DNA of 64,000 nt from Pseudoxanthomonas sp. 3HH-4 (GTDB taxonomy: Bacteria; Pseudomonadota; Gammaproteobacteria; Xanthomonadales; Xanthomonadaceae): contig NZ_VFPB01000001.1 in assembly GCF_006716465.1 (NCBI RefSeq), forward strand, positions 78,483 to 142,482, given 5' to 3'. Numbering within the stretch: the stretch's first letter is position 1; each line of letters opens with the position of its first letter. Below, piece by piece: positions 56,821 through 64,000 of this stretch. The position numbers were made by a program, and so were the translations under genes. The notes under the pieces were generated by a model that had not been told where the DNA came from, ran no database searches, and worked only from the letters and a program-made list of their open reading frames with translations.

Positions 56821-57849
56821 TCAGAGCTTCACCACCACCTTGCCGAAGTTCTCCCCGCGCAGCAGGCCGATCAGCGCGCGCGGGGCGTTCTCCAGGCCTT
56901 CCACGATGTCCTCGCGGTAGCGGATCTTGCCGTCGGCGAGCCATCCGCCCATCTCGCGCAGGAACTGCGGATACAGCGCGATGAAGTCGTGCTGGATGAA
57001 GCCGCGCACGGTCAGGTGGCGGGTCAGGATCTGGCTCATCAGCCAAGGCATGCGGTCGGGCCCAGCCGGCAACGCCGTGTCGTTGTAGTGCGCGACCAGT
57101 CCGCAGACCGGGATGCGGGCGAAGTCGTTGAGCAGCGGCACGACCGCATCGAAGACCGCGCCGCCGACGTTCTCGAAATACACGTCGATGCCATCGGGAC
57201 AAGCGCCACGCAGCTGGTCGGCGAAGTCCGGCGTGCGGTGGTCCAGCGCCACGTCAAAGCCGAGCTCGTCGCGCAGGTAGGCGCGCTTGGCTTCGCCGCC
57301 GGCGATGCCGACGGTACGCGCGCCCTGCAGCTTCGCGATCTGTCCCACGGTCGCACCGACCGGGCCGCTGGCCGCGGCGACCACGACGGTTTCGCCGGGC
57401 TGCGGCTTGCCGATCTCGTGCAGGCCGACGTAGGCGGTGAATCCCGGCATGCCATGCACGCCCAGCGCGGTGGTCAGCGGCGCGACACGCGCATCCAGCC
57501 TGCGCCTCAGCATCCCGCCATCGGCAACGGCATGTGTCTGCCAGCCGCCGTGCGCCAGCACCACGTCACCGACCTTGAGGTCGGGATGGCGCGAATCGAT
57601 GACCTCCGACACCGTGCCGCCGTCCATCACTTCGCCGATCTCGACGGGCTTGGCGTATGAGCGCCCGGCATTCATGCGTCCGCGCATGTACGGGTCCAGC
57701 GACAGGTAGCGGTTGCGCAGCAGCACCTGGCCTTCGCCGGGCACGGGCAGCGGCATGTGTTCCAGGCGGAAGTCGTCGGCGGTCGGCTCGCCACGCGGAC
57801 GCGCGGCCAGCGCGATGCGGATGTTGCGGGTGGCGTCGTGGGCGGTCAT
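56821..57849 (-). CDS. NADP-dependent oxidoreductase, zinc-free medium-chain (CurA-like)
   Basis: 342 aa. Typical order: LSLDPYMRGRMN (about residue 49), AHGGWQTHAV (about 98), GFTAYVGLHEIGKPQPGETV (about 134), the nucleotide motif VVAAASGPVGATVGQIAKLQ (about 154) and DGIDVYFENVGGAVFDAVVP (about 222). Lacks the zinc cysteines of alcohol dehydrogenases. Relatives reduce the double bond of enones (CurA, leukotriene B4 dehydrogenase type), often in aldehyde detoxification. ATG 57849 fixed by homology. Confidence 0.93.
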   Translation of the reverse strand: MTAHDATRNIRIALAARPRGEPTADDFRLEHMPLPVPGEGQVLLRNRYLSLDPYMRGRMNAGRSYAKPVEIGEVMDGGTVSEVIDSRHPDLKVGDVVLAHGGWQTHAVADGGMLRRRLDARVAPLTTALGVHGMPGFTAYVGLHEIGKPQPGETVVVAAASGPVGATVGQIAKLQGARTVGIAGGEAKRAYLRDELGFDVALDHRTPDFADQLRGACPDGIDVYFENVGGAVFDAVVPLLNDFARIPVCGLVAHYNDTALPAGPDRMPWLMSQILTRHLTVRGFIQHDFIALYPQFLREMGGWLADGKIRYREDIVEGLENAPRALIGLLRGENFGKVVVKL

Positions 57850-57992
57850 GCGAGGTCTCCGGAGCAGCCGAGACATGCAGTCTAGCGATGCCCTATCCGT
57901 GTGCGATGAAGCGTGCCTGTGGTGCGACGGCCGCGATGCCCGGTGAACAGACCGCGTGCTAGGCTCCGCGCACCTTTCTGGAGGGCTGACGC

Positions 57993-58859
57993 ATGACGAT
58001 CCGCATTGTTCCGCTGTCCCTGGCGCTCGTGGCCGCACTGGCCGCATCGCAACCGTCGTTTGCCGCATCGCCGGCCAAGCCCGCGGACACCGCGCAGGCA
58101 CTGCCCGCCGCCGACGCGGCGGCGCTGGACACCGCGCTGAAGGGCGAGTGGCGCGACCCGAAGAACGTGGCGCGCGACACCCATCGCCATCCGAGGGAAA
58201 CCCTGTCGTTCTTCGGTGTGACGCCCACGCAGACCGTCGTGGAGATCACGCCGGGCGGCGGCTGGTACTCGGAAGTCCTGGCACCCTACCTGAAGAACGA
58301 CGGCCGCTACGTGGCCGCGGTGGTGGACCCGGCGGCGGCGGCGGAGAAGAGCCGCAACTACTATCAGCGCAGCCTGGACGGGCTGCAGAAGAAGTTCGCC
58401 GACGGTCCGGCGCAGTTCGACAAGACCGCCGTGGTGAAGTACGACCCGGCCGCGCCGGTGTTCGGCACCGCAGGCTCCGCCGACGTGGTGCTGACCTTCC
58501 GCAACGTGCACAACTGGCGCAGCGCCAACCAGGCCGAGGGCATGTTCAAGGGCTTCTTCGCCGTGCTGAAGCCGGGCGGCGTGCTGGGCGTGGTGGAGCA
58601 CCGGGCGAACCAGGACGTGGCCGCGGATGACGACTCCGGCTATGTCAGCGAGGCGCAGGTGATCGCGCTGGCCGAAGCCGCCGGCTTCCGCCTCGACGCG
58701 AAGAGCGAGGTCAACGCCAACCCGAAGGACACCAAGGACCACCCGAACGGCGTGTGGACCCTGCCGCCGTCCAACAACCACCCGGAAGCCGACCGCGCGA
58801 AATACCAGGCCATCGGCGAGAGCGACCGCATGACGCTGCGGTTCGTGAAACCGCGTTGA
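57993..58859 (+). CDS. Exported class I methyltransferase-like protein
   Basis: 288 aa. The signal peptide MTIRIVPLSLALVAALAASQ ends PSFA-AS (about residue 25). A methyltransferase fold follows: ETLSFFGVTPTQTVVEITPG then GGWYSEVLAP (motif I, about 82-95), LTFRNVHNW (about 168), FFAVLKPGGVLGVVEHR (about 189). Such exported proteins exist in proteobacteria but SAM is cytoplasmic, so the activity and substrate are unclear. Putative RBS TGGAGG before ATG 57993. Confidence 0.85.
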   Translation: MTIRIVPLSLALVAALAASQPSFAASPAKPADTAQALPAADAAALDTALKGEWRDPKNVARDTHRHPRETLSFFGVTPTQTVVEITPGGGWYSEVLAPYLKNDGRYVAAVVDPAAAAEKSRNYYQRSLDGLQKKFADGPAQFDKTAVVKYDPAAPVFGTAGSADVVLTFRNVHNWRSANQAEGMFKGFFAVLKPGGVLGVVEHRANQDVAADDDSGYVSEAQVIALAEAAGFRLDAKSEVNANPKDTKDHPNGVWTLPPSNNHPEADRAKYQAIGESDRMTLRFVKPR

Positions 58860-58898
58860 GTCGCGCCCGGTGCGGCCCGTCCGGGGTCGCACCGGCGG

Positions 58899-59657
58899 TC
58901 AGCCGTTCTCCAGCAGGCGCGGCAATGCGCGTGCGGCGGCATCGGCGGCATCGCTGACCAGCGCGAAGCTGGTGTCGCGGCGGGACCAGTACTGCGCCAG
59001 CAGGTCGCCATCGCGGCGTTGACCGTCGCCGGCCAGCCGGCCACGCGGCCGCAGATAGAAGCCGACCCGCGCGCCCGATCCGTCCTGGTAGACCAGCATC
59101 GCGGCGGCGCCCTGTTCGGTGGACAGCAAGCGACCGCCCATCAGCCGGTAACCGGCCTGGCTGAGATCGGGCACACGCCCGGCCTCGCCGAAGTGACGCA
59201 GCAGCCAGCGCTGCAGGTCGTCCGCACGGGCCGTGTCGAATTCCATCGGCGGCGCATCGGCCTCGGCGAACTGGCGGTACGCGGCCACCGCATCCGCCAT
59301 GGGCAGGTTTGAAGGCGACGGGCGTAGCTCGCGCATCTGCCAGCCCGCGCCACCGCCGATGACGAACGCAAACACCCATGAGGCGGCGATGCCCACGCGC
59401 CGGCGGCGCCGCGCCTGCAGGCCGCGTCTGACCTGTGCGGGCGTCAGCGATGCATTCGCGGGCCAGCGTTCGGGATTCGCGGCCAGCGCGCGCAGGCGTT
59501 CGGCATCGCGCTTCCAGCCTTCCACCTGGGCCGCGCGCTCCGGATGCGCCTCCAGCCAGGCGGCGACGACCGCACGGCGCGCAGGATCGAGCCGGCCGTC
59601 GACGTAGGCGTGCAGTTCGTCGTCCGTGGGTGCGTCGTGCAGGGTCTTGATGGTCAT
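58899..59657 (-). CDS. Anti-sigma factor (membrane)
   Basis: 252 aa. N-terminal cytoplasmic helical part (DDELHAYVDGRLDPARR, about residue 11) without the H-x3-C-x2-C zinc motif, one membrane segment (about 88-106, VGIAASWVFAFVIGGGAGW), then a periplasmic domain of about 145 residues. Coupled by a 4-bp overlap (ATGA) to the ECF sigma gene upstream, the usual arrangement for its inhibitor. The trigger that releases the sigma factor is unknown. Confidence 0.92.
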   Translation of the reverse strand: MTIKTLHDAPTDDELHAYVDGRLDPARRAVVAAWLEAHPERAAQVEGWKRDAERLRALAANPERWPANASLTPAQVRRGLQARRRRRVGIAASWVFAFVIGGGAGWQMRELRPSPSNLPMADAVAAYRQFAEADAPPMEFDTARADDLQRWLLRHFGEAGRVPDLSQAGYRLMGGRLLSTEQGAAAMLVYQDGSGARVGFYLRPRGRLAGDGQRRDGDLLAQYWSRRDTSFALVSDAADAAARALPRLLENG

Positions 59658-60178
59658 CGCAAGGCCTTCAGGGTGGACGTGGGCGGCGTTTCCTCCTGCA
59701 TCGCGCGCAGTGCCTGGCGCGCGCGCGACAACCTCGACATCACCGTGCCCACCGGGATGCCCAGCGCGTCGGCGGCCTCGCGGTAGGCCAGCCCTTCCAC
59801 GCTCACCAGCATCAGCAGCGCGCGCTGCTCGGGCGCCAGGCGGGCGAAGCCGGCCAGTGAAGTGCGTGCGTCGAACACCTGCTCGGGCGTGGGTGACGTG
59901 GTGTCGTCCTCGGCGGAGAACAACCGTGCGATGCGCTTCCAGCGTGCCGCACGCCGATGCTCGTCGACGAAGATGCGGTACAGCACGGAGAACAGCCAGG
60001 CCTGAAGCGCCGACGGGTCGCGCATGTCGGCGCCGCGCGTCAGCGCGCGCTCCAGCGTGGCCTGGACCAGATCGTCGGCGGCCGCGGCGTCGGATGCCAG
60101 CGAGCGCGCGAACCGGCGCAGGCGCGGGATCAGCACGTGCAGGGTCTCGTCGTCCAGGGGGGGCGGTCGGGCGGGCAT
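59654..60178 (-). CDS. ECF RNA polymerase sigma factor
   Basis: 174 aa. Region 2 (about residues 10-75): SDAAAADDLVQATLERALTR, WLFSVLYRIFVDEHRR. Region 4 (about 115-165): LAPEQRALLMLVSVEGLAYR then EAADALGIPVGTVMSRLSRA, the HTH that reads the -35. ATG 60178. It should direct transcription from the matching promoters at 60231-60204 (own operon) and 60269-60296 (catalase/b561), both with GGAATAA-N15-GTCCYA. Confidence 0.94.
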   Translation of the reverse strand: MPARPPPLDDETLHVLIPRLRRFARSLASDAAAADDLVQATLERALTRGADMRDPSALQAWLFSVLYRIFVDEHRRAARWKRIARLFSAEDDTTSPTPEQVFDARTSLAGFARLAPEQRALLMLVSVEGLAYREAADALGIPVGTVMSRLSRARQALRAMQEETPPTSTLKALR

Positions 60179-60203
60179 GGGCCAGTCAGGGCGGGAATGA
60201 GGG

Positions 60204-60231
60204 TAGGACGCACCAATATCCGGATTATTCC
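60204..60231 (-). promoter_or_regulatory. ECF-type promoter of the sigma/anti-sigma operon
   Basis: Read on the minus strand: GGAATAA (60231-60225), 15-bp spacer starting TCCGG and ending GC, GTCCTA (60209-60204). The sigma start codon is 26 bp downstream. The match with the plus-strand promoter suggests autoregulation. Confidence 0.75.
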
Positions 60232-60268
60232 CGTCCGCGTATGCATCCGGATGCACACGCACGGCGCG

Positions 60269-60296
60269 GGAATAAATCCGGCACCCATGCGTCCCA
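60269..60296 (+). promoter_or_regulatory. ECF-type promoter of the catalase-b561 operon
   Basis: GGAATAA (60269-60275), 15-bp spacer starting ATCCGG and ending GC, GTCCCA (60291-60296). The next start codon at 60323 fits a transcript starting near 60303. Confidence 0.75.
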
Positions 60297-60322
60297 CCGG
60301 CATACACGAACAGGAGCGCCTC

Positions 60323-61432
60323 ATGCCGCCTCTCCCAGACGATCCATCACCGCCCTCGCCGCCATCCCGCCCCTGGGGTCCCTGGGCCGCCATCGCCTGT
60401 CTGGTGCTGGCTCTGTCGCTGGTCTTTGCCTGGGTGGCAGGATGGATCGGGCCGGCCGGGCGACTCACCGCGCCGCGCCTGGTGAACGACATCGAGAACG
60501 GCAAGCCCTTTCCCGGCTTCCGGCGCGCGCATAGCCGGGGCGTCTGCGTGGCCGGCTACTTCGAACCGAGCGCAGAGGCGGCCACGCTGTCGCGTGCACG
60601 GGTGTTCCGGCAGCCACGCACGCCGGTGCAGGGTCGCCTGTCGATCGGTGGCGGCGATCCCTTCGGTGCCGAAGCACAGGCGCGCGTGCGCAGCCTGGCG
60701 TTGTCGCTGCGGACCGATGACGGGCAGGAGTGGCGGATGGCGATGAACAGTTTTCCGTTCTTCGCCGTCGCCACGCCGGCGGGCTTCCACGCGCAGCTGC
60801 TGGCTTCGCGACCCGACCCGGCCACCGGCAAGCCCGATCCGGCGAAGATGGCGGCGTTCCTCGAACGGTATCCGGAAGCCGCTCGCTTCCAGGCCTGGGC
60901 CAAATCCGCGCCATGGTCGAGCAGCTGGGCGAATACCGAATACAACGGCGTGAATGCCTTCCGCTTCATCGATGCACAGGGGCGATCGCGCTTCGTGCGC
61001 TGGTCGATGCAGCCGCAGGCCCCGTTCCAGCCGCTGGCGGACACGACCCGCCGGCGGGCCGAGGCGGACTACCTCCAGCGCGAGCTGCAGGAGCAACTGG
61101 CGCAGGCTCCGCTGCGCTGGGACCTGGTGGTTACCGAAGCGGCGGCCGGCGATCCGGTCGACGATCCTTCGCAGCCCTGGCCGGCGTCGCGCCCGACGCA
61201 TGTGGCCGGTACGCTGGTGCTGGAGCGCAGCGAACCGCAGGCGACCGGCGCCTGCCGGGACGTCAACTACGACCCCACCGTGGTACCCGATGGCGTGGCG
61301 CTGTCCGACGATCCCATCCTGGCCGCGCGCGCGGCCGCCTACAGCGTCTCGTTCAACCGGCGCGAGCGCGAGACCGCCCGCGGCGATATCGCCAGGCCCG
61401 CACCTGCGCACGGTACGGAGGCGACACGATGA
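60323..61432 (+). CDS. Catalase-like (SrpA-type) haem peroxidase, membrane-anchored
   Basis: 369 aa. N-terminal membrane segment (about residues 21-41, AIACLVLALSLVFAWVAGW), then a small catalase fold of the SrpA type. RAHSRGVCVAGYFEPSAEA (about 69) holds the distal His region, and NYDPTVVPDGVALSDDPILA (about 312) with AAAYSVSFNRRERE the C-terminal haem-binding end. Likely removes peroxides at the outer face of the membrane. RBS AGGAG before ATG 60323. Followed, with a 4-bp overlap, by cytochrome b561. Confidence 0.9.
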   Translation: MPPLPDDPSPPSPPSRPWGPWAAIACLVLALSLVFAWVAGWIGPAGRLTAPRLVNDIENGKPFPGFRRAHSRGVCVAGYFEPSAEAATLSRARVFRQPRTPVQGRLSIGGGDPFGAEAQARVRSLALSLRTDDGQEWRMAMNSFPFFAVATPAGFHAQLLASRPDPATGKPDPAKMAAFLERYPEAARFQAWAKSAPWSSSWANTEYNGVNAFRFIDAQGRSRFVRWSMQPQAPFQPLADTTRRRAEADYLQRELQEQLAQAPLRWDLVVTEAAAGDPVDDPSQPWPASRPTHVAGTLVLERSEPQATGACRDVNYDPTVVPDGVALSDDPILAARAAAYSVSFNRRERETARGDIARPAPAHGTEATR

Positions 61433-62010
61433 ATCGCGGCGAGCACTTCGACACCTTCGCGCGCGTACTGCACTGGGGCATGGCGGTGCTGATCCTGGCG
61501 ATGCTGTTCGTCGGCGTGGGCATGGTCGCCTCGCTGACGCTGCGCCCGGTGCTGATCGACCTGCACCGTCCATTGGGCATCACGCTGCTCGTATTGGCCG
61601 TGATCCGATTGCTGCACCGCTGGCGTCATCCGCCACCGCCGCTGCCCGCTTCGCTGCCGCGCACGCAGGTGCTCGCGGCCAAGGCCTCGCACGTCGCGCT
61701 GTACGCGGCCATGCTGGCGATGCCGCTGCTCGGCTGGGCGATGCTGTCGGCGGGCGGCTATCCGGTGCGCATGACGTCGTCGTTTTCGCTGCCGCCGATC
61801 CTGCCGCACGATCCGGCGCTGTACAGCCTGTTGCGGCAGGCACACGGATGGCTGGGCTATGCGCTGTTCGCCTTGATCCTGCTGCACATGGCCGCCGCGC
61901 TGCATCACGCCTGGGTGCGCCGCGATGGCGTGTTCGAGGCGATGGCGCGTGGGCGATCCAGGACGACGACCGCGGCCGAGCCGGATCCGGAGGCGCGACC
62001 GGAAGCATGA
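61429..62010 (+). CDS. Cytochrome b561-family membrane protein
   Basis: 193 aa, four membrane segments with His ligands: FARVLHWGMAVLILAML (about residue 11), LIDLHRPLGITLLVL (about 43), AAKASHVALYAAML (about 82) and LGYALFALILLHMAAALHHA (about 141). Carries two b haems and passes electrons from quinol to periplasmic partners, here probably the SrpA-type peroxidase encoded just upstream. Confidence 0.93.
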   Translation: MNRGEHFDTFARVLHWGMAVLILAMLFVGVGMVASLTLRPVLIDLHRPLGITLLVLAVIRLLHRWRHPPPPLPASLPRTQVLAAKASHVALYAAMLAMPLLGWAMLSAGGYPVRMTSSFSLPPILPHDPALYSLLRQAHGWLGYALFALILLHMAAALHHAWVRRDGVFEAMARGRSRTTTAAEPDPEARPEA

Positions 62011-62083
62011 GGGCGATCGCGCGCTGGACGCGGCGCGCCGATGACGTTGCAATGCGCCCTGTCGTCTCTCCGGAAAACTCCGT

Positions 62084-62620
62084 GTGCTGATCGCCTTCAA
62101 CAAGCCGTTCAACGTCCTCTGTCAGTTCACCGATCGCAGCGACCCGCCGCGCAGGACGCTGGCTGAGTTCGGACTGCCGCCGCGCGTCTATGCGGCGGGA
62201 CGGCTGGACTACGACAGCGAAGGCCTGCTGCTGCTCACCGACGATGGTTCGCTGGCGAACCGGCTGACAGATCCACGGCACAAGCAGCCGAAGACCTACT
62301 GGGTGCTCGTGGAAGGCACGCCCGCGGACGACCAGCTCGACGCGCTCCGGCGTGGCGTGGTGTTGAACGATGGACCCACGCGGCCCGCGGTGGTGGAGCG
62401 GCTGGATCCGGCACCCACGCTGTGGCCTCGGGATCCGCCGGTCAGGTTTCGCAAATCCGTGCCCGACGCGTGGCTGTCGATAACGATCACCGAAGGCCGC
62501 AATCGCCAAGTCCGGCGCATGACCGCAGCGGTCGGCCTGCCTACGTTGCGCTTGGTGCGTGCCGCGATGGGCGACACACACCTGGGAGACCTTGCGCCTG
62601 GTACCTGGCGCCCGCTCTGA
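62084..62620 (+). CDS. 23S rRNA pseudouridine synthase (RsuA/RluE type)
   Basis: 178 aa. Catalytic Asp in the family motif [19 protein letters not shown] (about residue 40). N-terminal [14 protein letters not shown] and C-terminal [20 protein letters not shown] are typical. It lacks the N-terminal S4 domain of RsuA, as in RluE, whose target is U2457 of 23S rRNA. GTG 62084 is the only suitable start. Confidence 0.93.
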   Translation: MLIAFNKPFNVLCQFTDRSDPPRRTLAEFGLPPRVYAAGRLDYDSEGLLLLTDDGSLANRLTDPRHKQPKTYWVLVEGTPADDQLDALRRGVVLNDGPTRPAVVERLDPAPTLWPRDPPVRFRKSVPDAWLSITITEGRNRQVRRMTAAVGLPTLRLVRAAMGDTHLGDLAPGTWRPL

Positions 62621-62638
62621 CGCAGGCGCAGCGCAACA

Positions 62639-63019
62639 TCAGCTCTCGGTGGCGCGGGTGGTGCTGCGCGGCTTGCGCGGCGTACCAGTCTTGCGCGCGG
62701 TGGAAGTCTTGGCCGTGCCGTTGACCTTGCGCGCTTCCACGCGACGCGATTTGCCCTCGATCGGACCGTTCGCCTGGTCCTGCTTGCGCTTCCGATAGGC
62801 CACCAGTGCAAGCAGGCCCACGCCGATGCCCGTGGCGACGGCGACCGCCGGGTTGCGCCGCACGAAGTTCACCGCGAGCCTGCCGCCGGTCTTCGCAACG
62901 CCGAGTGCGGCACCCGTCTGCAGCAACCTGTCGGCGCTCGGCACGGCGTGCTTGAGGCTGGTGCCAGCTTGGCTGGCCAGTTCCAGCGCGCGGTCGGTGA
63001 TGGTGGTGAGCTTGCTCAT
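62639..63019 (-). CDS. Small membrane protein with a basic tail
   Basis: 126 aa. One membrane segment (about residues 57-73) in RRNPAVAVATGIGVGLLALV, like the C-terminal anchor of ElaB/YqjD (DUF883) proteins. Here it is followed by a Lys/Arg/Thr-rich tail (KTSTARKTGTPRKPRSTT) similar to histone H1-like tails. ElaB/YqjD bind ribosomes; a similar role is a guess. Confidence 0.75.
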   Translation of the reverse strand: MSKLTTITDRALELASQAGTSLKHAVPSADRLLQTGAALGVAKTGGRLAVNFVRRNPAVAVATGIGVGLLALVAYRKRKQDQANGPIEGKSRRVEARKVNGTAKTSTARKTGTPRKPRSTTRATES

Positions 63020-63118
63020 GGGGGCCTTCCCTGAAAGAGGTGGGTAGGACGCCAGTGTCCGTGCGGCGATGTTTACGCGGTGTTAGTTCCGTCGCCCGGC
63101 GCTGGCCGCCGGCTGAAC

Positions 63119-63219
63119 GTAGCGTGCGCCATGCACACGACCCGCGATGCGGATTCGAGCGACCGTGTCGATCGGTATGAGGCGGGGCTTCATGCGGTCG
63201 TGCGCATGGCGCACGCTAC
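63119..63219. repeat. GTAG-type inverted repeat pair, family D
   Basis: GTAGCGTGCGCCATGC (63119-) and inverted GCATGGCGCACGCTAC (to 63219). The right-hand CTAC is GTAG on the minus strand and gives the stop codon of hrpB. Confidence 0.88.
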
Positions 63220-64000
63220 GTGCCGCGCGGCTTCGCCCGATGGGTCGCCTGGGCACTCCAGGGGTCATCGGGCCACGGATGCTTCGGATACCGCCCCTTC
63301 ATCTCCTTCTTCACCTCGGCATAGGTCGAGTTCCAGAAGTTGCGCAAGTCGGACGTCACCTGCAGCGGCTTGCCGCCCGGCGACAGCAAGTGCAGCAGCA
63401 CCGGCACGCGACCGTCGGCCACGCGCGGCGTATCGGCCAGGCCGAACAGTTCCTGCAGCTTCACCGCGAGCACCGGGGGCTGCCCGTGCGCATACTCGAT
63501 ACGGCGCTCCATGCCCGAGGGCACGGTGATGCGGATGGGCGCCAGCTGGTCGATGCGCTGGCGCAGCGACCAGTCCAGGCCCGACTTCAACGCGTTCGCG
63601 AGATCGTCTTCGCCCAGTGCGTCCAGCCGCGTCTTGCCGGCGAAGACGGGCTTCAGCCACGTGTCCAGCGTCGCCACCAGCACGTCGTCGGACAGGTCGG
63701 GCAGGCCGAGGTCGGGCATCCACTCCCGCAGGCAGCGCACGCGTTCGCGCCATTGCTGCAGCGATTCCGGCCACGGCAAGGCGTCCAGGCCCAGGTCGCG
63801 CACCGCGTCGGTCAATGCGGCGGCCGCAAGCGCCGGGTCGACGCGGCCGGCGGGCCGTGCATCGAACACGATCTGGTCGAACCGCGATTCGCGTTGCGCC
63901 GACAGTGCGCGCCGCGAGGCATCCCAGCGGACGGTGTCCTCGGTGACAAAACGGTCGGCGAACTCGCGACGCAGGCGCTGTTCGTCCAGCGGTGCCGCGC
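63216..64000 (-). CDS. hrpB: ATP-dependent helicase HrpB, C-terminal part (5' end outside window)
   Basis: 261 codons visible; frame open to base 64000. It contains the HrpB-specific C-terminal region: VRWDASRRALSAQRESRFDQ, LGLDALPWPESLQQWRERVR, and IRITVPSGMERRIEYAHGQP, ending YPKHPWPDDPWSAQATHRAK. The DEAH helicase motifs lie beyond the window. Name follows the DEAH-helicase HrpB, not the type III secretion gene. The stop TAG (63218-63216) is the TAG in the terminal GTAG of a repeat. Confidence 0.93.
   Translation of the reverse strand, partial: AAPLDEQRLRREFADRFVTEDTVRWDASRRALSAQRESRFDQIVFDARPAGRVDPALAAAALTDAVRDLGLDALPWPESLQQWRERVRCLREWMPDLGLPDLSDDVLVATLDTWLKPVFAGKTRLDALGEDDLANALKSGLDWSLRQRIDQLAPIRITVPSGMERRIEYAHGQPPVLAVKLQELFGLADTPRVADGRVPVLLHLLSPGGKPLQVTSDLRNFWNSTYAEVKKEMKGRYPKHPWPDDPWSAQATHRAKPRGT

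Noticed and set aside
63216-64000. Reading hrpB as a type III secretion gene
   Set aside because: The sequence matches the C-terminal region of the DEAH helicase of the same name, not the secretion component.

Overview
High-GC chromosomal DNA from a gammaproteobacterium of the family Xanthomonadaceae (Lysobacteraceae), most like Pseudoxanthomonas, Stenotrophomonas or Luteimonas. This is inferred from gene content (monomeric isocitrate dehydrogenase with AceK, QueF, fused indolepyruvate oxidoreductase, tandem TldD paralogues) and from the many GTAG-type (SMAG-like) inverted intergenic repeats. No rRNA, tRNA, CRISPR array, insertion sequence or prophage was seen. The window is almost all housekeeping and envelope genes. 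The first and last genes are cut by the window edges.

Layout. 1-2.2 kb: N-terminal part of a secreted repeat-built surface protein and its leader. 2.2-6.1 kb: GntR/UTRA regulator divergent from zwf-pgl, then a membrane-anchored cytochrome c5. 6.3-12.7 kb: exported nuclease, Sel1-repeat protein, small conserved genes, gamma-glutamyltransferase, an exported helical-repeat protein. 12.8-18.0 kb: large indolepyruvate:ferredoxin oxidoreductase, DUF938 methyltransferase, NYN nuclease. 18.1-31.4 kb: one long plus-strand run, with two Tat-signal TldD paralogues, a TldE partner, DUF4159, MoxR ATPase, DUF58, BatA-like, DUF4175 and another membrane protein, then an I78 inhibitor lipoprotein. 32.0-38.2 kb: gltB-gltD. 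38.3-46.1 kb: two-domain methylglyoxal-synthase-like protein, BenE transporter, PepSY protein, MFS pump, mutarotase, lytic transglycosylase, I42 inhibitor, queF. 46.2-57.9 kb: LysM protein, lipoprotein, icd, a GGCT-fold protein, LysR and a divergent small gene, aceK, a Pat-like acyl-CoA ligase/acetyltransferase, an exported metalloprotease, an NADPH oxidoreductase. 58.0-62.0 kb: exported methyltransferase-like protein, then an ECF sigma/anti-sigma pair divergent from a catalase-like peroxidase and cytochrome b561. 62.1-64 kb: pseudouridine synthase, small membrane protein, hrpB.

Points of most interest. (1) Four genes end inside inverted intergenic repeats; in three the TAG of the repeat's terminal GTAG is itself the stop codon. 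(2) The ECF locus carries two matching divergent promoters, GGAATAA-N15-GTCCYA. (3) The TldD paralogues have Tat signals but their TldE partner has no signal, suggesting export as a folded complex. (4) The methylglyoxal-synthase-like protein has two domains that seem to keep complementary halves of the active site. (5) A 17-bp element with an 11-bp internal direct repeat lies on both sides of the gntR/zwf divergent promoter.
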